From positions 1 through 49,308 of the forward strand of contig JAQSXU010000019.1 of assembly GCA_029256485.1 (NCBI GenBank): 49,308 nucleotides of DNA, written 5' to 3'. This stretch comes from Clostridiaceae bacterium. Its GTDB lineage: Bacteria; Bacillota_A; Clostridia; Clostridiales; Clostridiaceae. Under the pieces are notes generated by a model, which had not been told where the DNA came from, did no database searches, and saw only the letters and a list, made by a program, of their open reading frames with translations. Below are positions 42,743 to 49,308 of this stretch, in pieces. The translations under genes and the position numbers were made by a program. How positions within the stretch are numbered: position 1 is the first letter of the stretch; every line of letters begins with the position of its first letter.

Positions 42743-43072
42743 ATGTCACACAAAAGGGTTGTAGATAATTATTACGTAGATGTAAATAATTTAGTTGATG
42801 TTTTAAGCAAATTAGTAAGTTCATACAGACTATTAATAGGCGGTGCTGCTGAATTGAATCAAATAGCATTAGCTAAAAAAAAAGATATAAAAGATGCAAT
42901 TGACAGGGCATCAGATTTAGGTGACATTATAGATAAAGTAATTGAATCTTTAGAAAAGACAGAAGGTACCTATCTTGATTACTGTAAGCTAAAATCAAAA
43001 ATTTTAGAATGTAAGGTGGAAAGCCAGTTTGTAGAAACAGAAATTGATGAGGAATTAAAACTCAAGGACTAA
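42743..43072 (+). CDS. Small helical protein of unknown function
   Basis: A 109-residue soluble protein with a GAGGG site. It is mostly helical with heptad-like spacing (VDVNNLVDVLSKLVSSYRLL, LGDIIDKVIESLEKTEGTYLDY) and a charged C-terminus. Two cysteines, no recognised family. Transcribed alone and ended by the terminator at 43078. Confidence 0.6.
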   Translation: MSHKRVVDNYYVDVNNLVDVLSKLVSSYRLLIGGAAELNQIALAKKKDIKDAIDRASDLGDIIDKVIESLEKTEGTYLDYCKLKSKILECKVESQFVETEIDEELKLKD

Positions 43073-43077
43073 AAAAT

Positions 43078-43104
43078 AAGATGTGAGTAATCACATCTTT
43101 TTAA
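43078..43104. terminator. Convergent terminator before pssA
   Basis: Stem AAGATGTGA/TCACATCTT with a GTAA loop and T tail; overlaps the end of the minus-strand pssA. Confidence 0.85.
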
Positions 43105-43612
43105 ACTTTATTGAGCTGACCATTAGATAAGAAAGCATAATTTCCAGTAACATTGCTAAACCTATATTTGTTGGATGATTTATAGTAATCAATGCAAACA
43201 AAGACAGTAACATTCCTGCAATGGTAATAGGTATTCCCATAAATACACCCGTAAATGTAGAAGAGTTATATCTAGCAAGTCTATAAGCACCTGCTATGGG
43301 AAAAAGAAGAACCAACAAATAACCTAAAAGACCTAGTGATGAATAATTATATAGGTTAAATATCAGTATAGCTGGAGCGACACCAAATGAAACTAAATCA
43401 GCTAAAGAATCAAGCTCTTTTCCTAAATCACTTGATACCTTTAAAAACCTTGCAACCCTTCCATCATATCTATCAGCCAAAGCTGCTAATACTATAAAAA
43501 GACATGCTAATTTATAATTTTCTTGAAAAGTCATCATTAAGGACATAACCCCGAAACCTAAATTACTTAATGTAAAAAAGTTTGGTACTGCGCTTTTAGC
43601 AATTTTTGCCAT
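43091..43612 (-). CDS. pssA: CDP-diacylglycerol-serine O-phosphatidyltransferase
   Basis: A 173-residue membrane enzyme making phosphatidylserine from CDP-diacylglycerol and serine. The CDP-alcohol phosphotransferase motif is complete: DGRVARFLKVSSDLGKELDSLAD (DG-AR-G-D-D spacing), preceded by NFFTLSNLGFGVMSL. About six membrane segments. The start follows AGGAGTGAT. It is a short form; no psd gene is adjacent. Assignment over PgsA rests on the NFFTLSNL start and short length. Confidence 0.88.
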   Translation of the reverse strand: MAKIAKSAVPNFFTLSNLGFGVMSLMMTFQENYKLACLFIVLAALADRYDGRVARFLKVSSDLGKELDSLADLVSFGVAPAILIFNLYNYSSLGLLGYLLVLLFPIAGAYRLARYNSSTFTGVFMGIPITIAGMLLSLFALITINHPTNIGLAMLLEIMLSYLMVSSIKFKKM

Positions 43613-43810
43613 TATATCACTCCTAAAAAATATCGTATGTTAAAGTTAACATAAAACTACATACCTATAAAAATCATTATATTATATTATAACTCAAAAG
43701 TAAAAAAAAATTAAGGGTTTATTTATGTATTTTTTATGGAATAAATAATAATATTTTGTTAAAATGGACTGTGTAAAGTAACGTTATATTATAATTAAAG
43801 GAGATAAAAT

Positions 43811-44473
43811 ATGAACGGCAGAATTAAAAATGCCTTGAAATACATAATTTCAGCATTGTTTTTTGTAATTATAGTATTTATATTTTTTAAATACAGAAGT
43901 ATTGGAAGAGTATTTAATTTTCGCCATATGAAAAGGTTTATTTTAAGTTATGGAAAATATTCATCATTAGTTTTCATATTAATATATACCTTAAAACCTA
44001 TTATATTTATTGTACCAGCATCATTATTATCAATACTGGCAGGTAATGTTTTTGGACCCTATATAGCATTATTACTCAGTATGATTGGATGTTTTGGTTC
44101 AGCAACAGTTGCATTTTATATGGCAAGGTTTTTAGGGCGCTCTTTTGTAGACAAATTATTGAAAGGTAAAGCTTTAAAACTAGATAATAACATAGAAAAA
44201 AATGGATTCTTTATAATGTTAATAATGAGACTTTCTGTGATTTTTAATTACGATGCATTAGGATATGCAGCAGGACTTACAGCTATGAAGTATAAAGACT
44301 TTATAACTGCCACTATGATTGGAATATTACCAGAAATGGTAACATACTCATTAATGGGTAAAAATATTGAACATCCATTTTCACTTAAATTTATTGCACC
44401 TATAATAATAGTTATAATCATTGCATTAATTGCTTCCTACTTTTATAAGACCCGAATATCAAAAAAAAGATAA
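43811..44473 (+). CDS. TVP38/TMEM64 (DedA-like VTT) membrane protein
   Basis: A 220-residue protein with five or six hydrophobic segments and the VTT-domain signature: IYTLKPIIFIVPASLLSILAGNVFGP, FGSATVAFYMARFLGRSF, and VIFNYDALGYAAGLTAMKYKDF. Members of this group are thought to move lipids across the bacterial membrane, but the cargo of this one is unknown. It is followed 46 bases later by a CBS-domain gene. Confidence 0.85.
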   Translation: MNGRIKNALKYIISALFFVIIVFIFFKYRSIGRVFNFRHMKRFILSYGKYSSLVFILIYTLKPIIFIVPASLLSILAGNVFGPYIALLLSMIGCFGSATVAFYMARFLGRSFVDKLLKGKALKLDNNIEKNGFFIMLIMRLSVIFNYDALGYAAGLTAMKYKDFITATMIGILPEMVTYSLMGKNIEHPFSLKFIAPIIIVIIIALIASYFYKTRISKKR

Positions 44474-44519
44474 ATAAAAACATTTTGGTTGGATAAAATA
44501 ACACCAGGAGGTGTTATAA

Positions 44520-44948
44520 ATGAAGATTAGTGATGTGATGACTAAAACAGTTGCCAGCTTAAATGCGGAAGATACAGTAAAACGTGCGGCTGAACTCATG
44601 AAGGAACATGACATTGGCTCAATCCCTGTATGCAGAGATGAAAAAGTAGTTGGAATTATTACAGATAGAGATATAGCAGTTAGAACTGTAGCAGATGGAA
44701 AGAATTCATTAGAGCAGAAGGTTAAAGATGTAATGTCAAGTAATCCTGTTGTGGGAAGACCAGAAATGGACATTCATGATGCTGCTAGGATAATGAGTGA
44801 AAGGCAGATAAGAAGATTACCTATAGTTGAAAATAATAATTTAGTAGGCATAGTTGCATTAGGAGACTTAGCGGTTGAAAATATATTAGTTGATGATGCA
44901 GGAAGAGCTTTAAGTGAAATCTCTTCTCCAAGTATTCCCCAAATGTAA
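44520..44948 (+). CDS. Tandem CBS-domain protein
   Basis: A 142-residue protein made of two CBS domains (MTKTVASLNAEDTVKRAAELM with GIITDRDIAVR, and MSSNPVVGRPEMDIHDAARIM with RRLPIVENNNLVGIVALGDLA). Such stand-alone pairs bind adenine nucleotides and act as energy or redox sensors. Strong AGGAGG site. It ends at the terminator at 44969. Confidence 0.9.
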   Translation: MKISDVMTKTVASLNAEDTVKRAAELMKEHDIGSIPVCRDEKVVGIITDRDIAVRTVADGKNSLEQKVKDVMSSNPVVGRPEMDIHDAARIMSERQIRRLPIVENNNLVGIVALGDLAVENILVDDAGRALSEISSPSIPQM

Positions 44949-44968
44949 AGTTTAATATTTTGTAAATT

Positions 44969-45006
44969 AATCCACAAGGTGTATTGAATAATCTTGTGGA
45001 TTTTTC
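44969..45006 (+). terminator. Terminator after the CBS gene
   Basis: Stem AATCCACAAG/CTTGTGGATT with a 14-base loop and T5 tail. Confidence 0.8.
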
Positions 45007-45123
45007 ATAGAAGGTGTTATAATTATGTAGTTGAATATTGAAAATTAGCAGTAAATATTAAATTATGTTTTGTAGTAAAGAAGTCAGTAATCAACTAGTA
45101 ACTGTAAATTGGGAGAGTTAATT

Positions 45124-46014
45124 ATGAACAAAGTTAAATTTATTTATAACCCTTACTCAGGTGAGAATACCATAATTTCTGATATTGATAAGATCATTAT
45201 GATACACCAAAAATTTGGATATGAAGTTGTACCTTTTAGAATAAGCTTAGAATGTGATATTACTGAAGCATTAAAGGAAATAGATGAGTCATTCAAATAT
45301 ATCCTAATAGCTGGTGGCGATGGAACTGTAGACAATGTTGTAAACCATATCAAACAATTAAATATCAATATTCCAATTGCAATACTTCCAACAGGGACAG
45401 CAAATGATTTTGCTAAATTTATAGGAATGCCACAAGATGTTGAAAGTGCCTGTGAACAAATATTAACCAGTGATGCTAAAGAAGTTGATTTAGGTAAAAT
45501 TAATAATAAATATTTTATTAATGTTGCAAGTACCGGATTGTTTACAGATGTATCGCAAAAAACAGATGTAAATTTAAAGAATACCATTGGCAAGTTAGCA
45601 TATTATGTTAAGGGATTGGAGCAATTACCCAACTTTAGAAGTCTTGAAATTGATGTAAAGTCACAGCATGGAGAGTTCAAAGGCGGTATGTATTTAATGC
45701 TTGTATTTAATGGTCAAACTGCCGGAAATCTAAAATTTGCATATAAAGCTGAAATAGATGATGGAATGCTGGATGTAATAATAATTAAAGCAGGTGTTCT
45801 AAAGGATATGATTACATTATTTATTAAAATGTTTAAAGGCGAACACTTAGAAGATACACCGGGATTGGTCTACTTTAAAACAGATAAAATTGAAATTGAA
45901 TGTCACGAAGATATTGTTACAGATATAGATGGTGAGAGGGGACCGGATTTTCCCTTAACAATTGAATGTATTAAAGGCGGCATTAAGATATTAGGAGCTA
46001 AAAATTATAAATAG
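45124..46014 (+). CDS. Diacylglycerol/lipid kinase (YegS/DgkB family)
   Basis: A 296-residue soluble lipid kinase. The catalytic domain has the GGDGTVDNVVNHI nucleotide loop near residue 62 and ILPTGTANDFAKFIGMP near 90; the C-terminal beta domain follows (GGMYLMLVFNGQTAGNLKFA, ADIDGERGPDFPLTIEC-like segment). It probably phosphorylates diacylglycerol to phosphatidic acid, recycling lipid head-group turnover; related sphingosine- or undecaprenol-type activities cannot be excluded. ATG 45124 follows GGGAGAG. Confidence 0.88.
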   Translation: MNKVKFIYNPYSGENTIISDIDKIIMIHQKFGYEVVPFRISLECDITEALKEIDESFKYILIAGGDGTVDNVVNHIKQLNINIPIAILPTGTANDFAKFIGMPQDVESACEQILTSDAKEVDLGKINNKYFINVASTGLFTDVSQKTDVNLKNTIGKLAYYVKGLEQLPNFRSLEIDVKSQHGEFKGGMYLMLVFNGQTAGNLKFAYKAEIDDGMLDVIIIKAGVLKDMITLFIKMFKGEHLEDTPGLVYFKTDKIEIECHEDIVTDIDGERGPDFPLTIECIKGGIKILGAKNYK

Positions 46015-46090
46015 AATTCTTTATTTGTAATAAAAATTTCAATATATAAATAAATATAAACTAGAAACAATTATTTAGCATGGAGAAAAT

Positions 46091-46729
46091 GTGAATCAGT
46101 TTTATATTTATTTTCCGCTGTTAATACTCATATTTATCTTATGGCTCAAAGATTTGAACTTAAGTTTTGCTGCACCTGTTAAAATTAAAACCTTAAGCAT
46201 TATTACATTAAGTATTTTAATAACACGATACATAGTTTTATTCATTTTATGCCTGGCTGATAATATAAGGCTTATATATTTACTAAAGCCATTTTATTTT
46301 GCTAATTTTATAGCTATACCAACTTTGATATTATGTACAATTTATATAATTTCTAAAAATAATAAAATGAATTTTCTATATGTATTCTTATTAGAATTCA
46401 TAGTATTAATAATATATATAATCACACTTTATTATTTTAACATAGTTATTAAAGTAGATAACAGCATTGGATTCATAATGTTGTTTAACAATGAATCAGC
46501 CTATTATTTGTACCTTATAGAAATTTCAATAATATTATTATTAATACTTTACCTAAGAAGAAAAGGAAATGGAGATAAGTTAATTGGAATATTTGCTGCG
46601 GTTATAGTTTTAATGATAGAGGTATTATTAATAATTATGAAAATTAGAATTTTACCTGAGTATTTAGCAGGTGAATTAGCTACTCTTATAGTATTTGAAA
46701 AGGCATTAGATAAGGTGAAAAAACAATAG
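46091..46729 (+). CDS. Polytopic membrane protein of unknown function
   Basis: A 212-residue, very hydrophobic protein with six or seven membrane segments and a short basic C-terminus (KALDKVKKQ). It starts with GTG after a GGAG site. No family is recognised; the composition (Ile and Leu above 35%) and regular segment spacing suggest a small polytopic protein, not a transporter of a known family. It lies 76 bases after the lipid kinase gene. Confidence 0.65.
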   Translation: MNQFYIYFPLLILIFILWLKDLNLSFAAPVKIKTLSIITLSILITRYIVLFILCLADNIRLIYLLKPFYFANFIAIPTLILCTIYIISKNNKMNFLYVFLLEFIVLIIYIITLYYFNIVIKVDNSIGFIMLFNNESAYYLYLIEISIILLLILYLRRKGNGDKLIGIFAAVIVLMIEVLLIIMKIRILPEYLAGELATLIVFEKALDKVKKQ

Positions 46730-46751
46730 ATTAGTTATCTATTGTTTTTTA
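46716..46751. terminator. Convergent terminator before the radical SAM gene
   Basis: Stem AAACAATAGAT/ATCTATTGTTT with T runs on both sides, overlapping the stop regions of both genes. Confidence 0.85.
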
Positions 46752-48580
46752 GATTTATGGTTTGTTCTATTATTAAAAGGCTTAGGCGGAGTATTGCCAA
46801 TTAAGCACTTGGAACTGCTGCCTATTAAATCTTCTCTATGGGCTGAAATTAGTGCCTCTTTTACAAGCTTATAGTTTTTTGGTAAATTAAACTGCAAAAG
46901 AGCCCTCTGCATGTTCTTTTCTTTTTGGGATTTTGGCACATATACCTTTTCACCGGTTATAGGATTAATACCACTATAATAAATAGTAGTGGACAAGCTG
47001 CCAGGGGTAGGATAAAAATCCTGAACCTGTTCAGGAGTGTAACCCATAGTTTTTATATACTGAGCTAACTCAATAGCAGCATTCAAATCACTGCCTGGAT
47101 GGCTGCTCATTAAATATGGCACTAAATATTGCTTTTTACCAAGTTTTTCATTTATGTTTGAATATTTTTTTGAAAATTTTTCATAAACCTCTCTATTTGG
47201 TTTGCCCATTTGTTTTAAAACTCTATCGCTTATATGTTCAGGAGCCACTTTTAATTGACCGCTAATATGGTATTTGCATAACTCTTTGAAAAATGTATCA
47301 TCCTTATCATATATTAAATAATCAAATCGTATGCCTGAACGTATAAATACCTTCTTAATTCCAGGTACTTTTCTTATATTTCTTAATAAACTCAGATATT
47401 CAGAGTGATCTACTATTAAATTTTTACAAGGGGCAGGAAACATACACTGCCTATTTTTACAAACCCCAGCCTTCTCCTGTATCTTACAAGCTCTATGTCT
47501 AAAGTTCGCAGTAGGCCCGCCTACATCATGAATATAACCCTTAAAGTTTGGTGAATTAGTCATAGATTTCACCTCTTTAAGTATAGATTCTTGAGTTCTA
47601 TGTTGAATAGTCCTTCCCTGATGAAATGTTAGTGCACAAAATGAACAAGCGCCGAAACAGCCTCTATGACTTGATATGGAAAATTCCACTTCTTTTATAG
47701 CTGGTATTCCGCCCTTATCCTCGTACATTGGGTGGTATGTTCTGGCAAAAGGTAAAGAATATACTAAGTCCATTTCATCCTCAGTTAAAGGATACTGTGG
47801 CGGGTTTTGAACAATGTAATGATCACCATGCTTTTGAACAATTGTTTTTCCGCTTACTGCATCCTGCTCAAAGTATTCTATTTTATAGCTGTTTGCATAT
47901 TCTATTTTATCTTCAACGCACTGTTCATAGGAGGGGGCTTCTATAAAGTCTTTAATATTTTCTGTATCTTTAGCTAAATAAACAGTTCCCCTCACATCTG
48001 TGGCGCTGGATATTTTCATTCCATACTTTAAAAGTTCAGCTATTTGAATTATTGTTTTCTCACCCATACCATAAACTAATAAATCTGCTCTCGAATCCAA
48101 TAAAATACTTCTTCTTATTTTATCGTCCCAATAATCATAATGTGCAAATCTTCTTAAACTAGCTTCGATTCCACCTATAATAATAGGCACATCTTTATAA
48201 GCCTCTCTAACTCTATTACAATAAACTATTACTGCTCTATCTGGCCTATGGCCACCTTCACCACCTGGTGAGTAAAAATCATCATGTCTCTTTTTTTTAG
48301 CTGCTGTGTAGTGGTTAACCATTGAATCAATATTACCAGAATTAATTAAAAAGCCCAGTTTGGGTTTGCCTAATTTAATAAAATCCTTTGTGTCAGACCA
48401 ATCAGGCTGAGCAATTATTCCCACAGTAAATCCCTGACTTTCAAGAATTCTTCCTATAATTGCAGCCCCAAAGGATGGGTGATCAACATAAGCATCCCCG
48501 GTTATAAGTATAAAGTCAAGCTGATCAATACCCATGTTCTTTAAATCTTCTTTTGATACTGGAAGAAAAGTGTTAATCAA
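46739..48580 (-). CDS. YgiQ-family radical SAM protein
   Basis: A 613-residue protein: an N-terminal B12-binding-like or DUF3362-type region ([29 protein letters not shown]), the central radical SAM core with the cluster motif [10 protein letters not shown] near residue 312, and a C-terminal DUF3362-like part with more cysteines ([12 protein letters not shown] near 380). The protein family is widespread and uncharacterised. The start is TTG about ten bases after GGAG, matching the usual family start. Transcribed alone. Confidence 0.9.
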   Translation of the reverse strand: MINTFLPVSKEDLKNMGIDQLDFILITGDAYVDHPSFGAAIIGRILESQGFTVGIIAQPDWSDTKDFIKLGKPKLGFLINSGNIDSMVNHYTAAKKKRHDDFYSPGGEGGHRPDRAVIVYCNRVREAYKDVPIIIGGIEASLRRFAHYDYWDDKIRRSILLDSRADLLVYGMGEKTIIQIAELLKYGMKISSATDVRGTVYLAKDTENIKDFIEAPSYEQCVEDKIEYANSYKIEYFEQDAVSGKTIVQKHGDHYIVQNPPQYPLTEDEMDLVYSLPFARTYHPMYEDKGGIPAIKEVEFSISSHRGCFGACSFCALTFHQGRTIQHRTQESILKEVKSMTNSPNFKGYIHDVGGPTANFRHRACKIQEKAGVCKNRQCMFPAPCKNLIVDHSEYLSLLRNIRKVPGIKKVFIRSGIRFDYLIYDKDDTFFKELCKYHISGQLKVAPEHISDRVLKQMGKPNREVYEKFSKKYSNINEKLGKKQYLVPYLMSSHPGSDLNAAIELAQYIKTMGYTPEQVQDFYPTPGSLSTTIYYSGINPITGEKVYVPKSQKEKNMQRALLQFNLPKNYKLVKEALISAHREDLIGSSSKCLIGNTPPKPFNNRTNHKSKKQ

Positions 48581-48642
48581 TTTTTAAAATCTCCATTCCT
48601 CAATAAACTTTTAATTTTAGTCATGTCATTATATTATCACAA

Positions 48643-49061
48643 TATAAGAATTTTGCATTACAAAATTCTTATAAAGTAAGAAAGATCAAAGAGCAAATAA
48701 CAAATACGGACAGTTTTGCTGTGTGGCAAAACTTAAAGTTTACCTTTCAGCTTTGCTGAAAATTAACCTAATTTGAACTTTATTATTTGCAATTTGAACT
48801 TTATTATGAGAATTTTGCTGTGAAAATTCTCATAATATGAACCATTTCTTAATTTATAACATATATTATTATGGTAATGTTATGGAAAAGTTCAAAGAAC
48901 AAAGTTAATTTAAAGTATAAATAACATATAAAATACAAATATATATAGTTTTAACTTGAGGCAGAACTTAAATTTAAGATTTTCTGTTACAGAAAATCCT
49001 CATTATTTGAACTTTGTTATTTGTTATATGAACTTTAAGAATTTTGCAATGCAAAATTCTT
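48643..49061. repeat. Array of six intergenic hairpins
   Basis: Six inverted repeats in 420 bases: 48643-48673 (13 bp), 48712-48733 (8 bp), 48745-48761 (7 bp), 48802-48837 (15 bp), 48978-48998 (9 bp) and 49037-49061 (11 bp). Cores share AAGAATTTTG/CAAAATTCTT or TTTTGC/GCAAAA. They are linked by TTTGAACTTTATTAT-like spacers, which occur three times directly and once inverted (near 48889). No open frame or tRNA lies between 48581 and 49213. Confidence 0.85.
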
Positions 49062-49158
49062 GTAAACCTTTGTAATTATAAATAATATTAAGGAAACCTT
49101 AAAGAATTTAAACTAATGTGTGAAATTAAAAGTTTTTTAGTAAATTCCCTATTTTTTA

Positions 49159-49186
49159 TTGCTTTTTGATAAAATAGGTCTATAAT
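49159..49186 (+). promoter_or_regulatory. Promoter of the M-box leader
   Basis: TTGCTT, 16-bp spacer, TATAAT, about 28 bases before the riboswitch. Confidence 0.65.
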
Positions 49187-49213
49187 TAAGATGTAAAAGT
49201 TAATAATTATTAT

Positions 49214-49308
49214 GTTAGGTGAGGCTCCTATATAGATGCATGCTACTGCCCGGAAACATCGAGAGATGCCAATGGGTCAACAGGTACTACCGAATTAAGG
49301 TTTTACTT
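49214..49308 (+). promoter_or_regulatory. M-box (ykoK) magnesium riboswitch, cut by the window end
   Basis: The conserved M-box segments GTTAGGTGAGGCTCCTATAT, GCTACTGCCC, ACATCGAGAGATGCCAATGG and GTCAACAGG are present in order. The 3' part and the regulated gene, usually a magnesium transporter such as mgtE or a P-type ATPase, lie beyond the window. Confidence 0.93.

Noticed and set aside
48643..49061. CRISPR array or tRNA-like elements in the hairpin-rich gap.
   Set aside because: Repeats vary in length and sequence, spacing is irregular, and no cas genes or cloverleaf features are present.

Overview
The window is chromosomal DNA of a low-GC, endospore-former-type Firmicute, most like Clostridium sensu stricto. 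The signs are AT-rich codon use, strong GGAGG-type ribosome sites, frequent TTG and GTG starts, SAM-I, FMN, T-box and M-box leaders, and clostridial gene neighbourhoods. Most of it is core chromosome, read on both strands in short operons separated by clear hairpin terminators. I saw no rRNA, CRISPR array, prophage or antibiotic-resistance gene.

Left part (1-6110): five tRNA genes (Thr, Tyr, Val, Thr, Tyr), a SAM-I riboswitch with metK, and then recD2, a degenerate ComFA-like gene and comFC. recD2 carries an internal deletion with frameshift. The last codons of comFC overlap a near-consensus promoter (TTGACT, 16 bp, TATAAT) that should drive a structured non-coding RNA of about 280 nt. From its position, with hpf/raiA, secA and prfB further downstream, I infer that it is the clostridial raiA-motif RNA.

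Accessory part (6110-10934): this block separates the RNA from the hpf/raiA gene. It holds an IS200-like element whose transposase has lost one HUH histidine, an RHS fragment cut at both ends, an FTR1/EfeU-type iron permease with a lipoprotein built from the same helical repeat, and a decayed small membrane-protein gene. The last 93 bp of the RNA are repeated at the right edge of the block (6018-6110 and 10842-10934). This looks like an island inserted at, or recombined across, the 3' end of a non-coding RNA gene. It is the most unusual feature here.

Central part (11237-31672): a small 3D-domain protein, hpf/raiA, secA, prfB with its programmed +1 frameshift, an M28 peptidase, tex, FMN riboswitch-ribU (riboflavin uptake), a FliK-like/FlhB-like pair with a metallophosphoesterase, an ArsR regulator with a four-domain CoA-disulfide-reductase/rhodanese/TusA/DsrE fusion (persulfide handling), a DUF2225 protein, a small alarmone synthetase, T-box-leuS and an exported rhodanese.

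Right part (31783-49308): tRNA-Gln; a minus-strand cluster of a CYTH enzyme, a DUF5685 protein, a J-domain protein and a membrane protein; a DUF6106 protein; class II fructose-bisphosphate aldolase behind a palindromic operator; a DUF421/DUF4363 pair; a TGS-uridine-kinase-like protein; L-serine dehydratase (sdaAB-sdaAA) with rubrerythrin; a CAX-type antiporter; pssA; a TVP38 protein; a CBS pair; a diacylglycerol kinase-like protein; and a YgiQ radical SAM protein. The end is a gene-free stretch with six hairpin repeats and the start of an M-box magnesium riboswitch.

All family names are my reading of the sequence. No database search was run.
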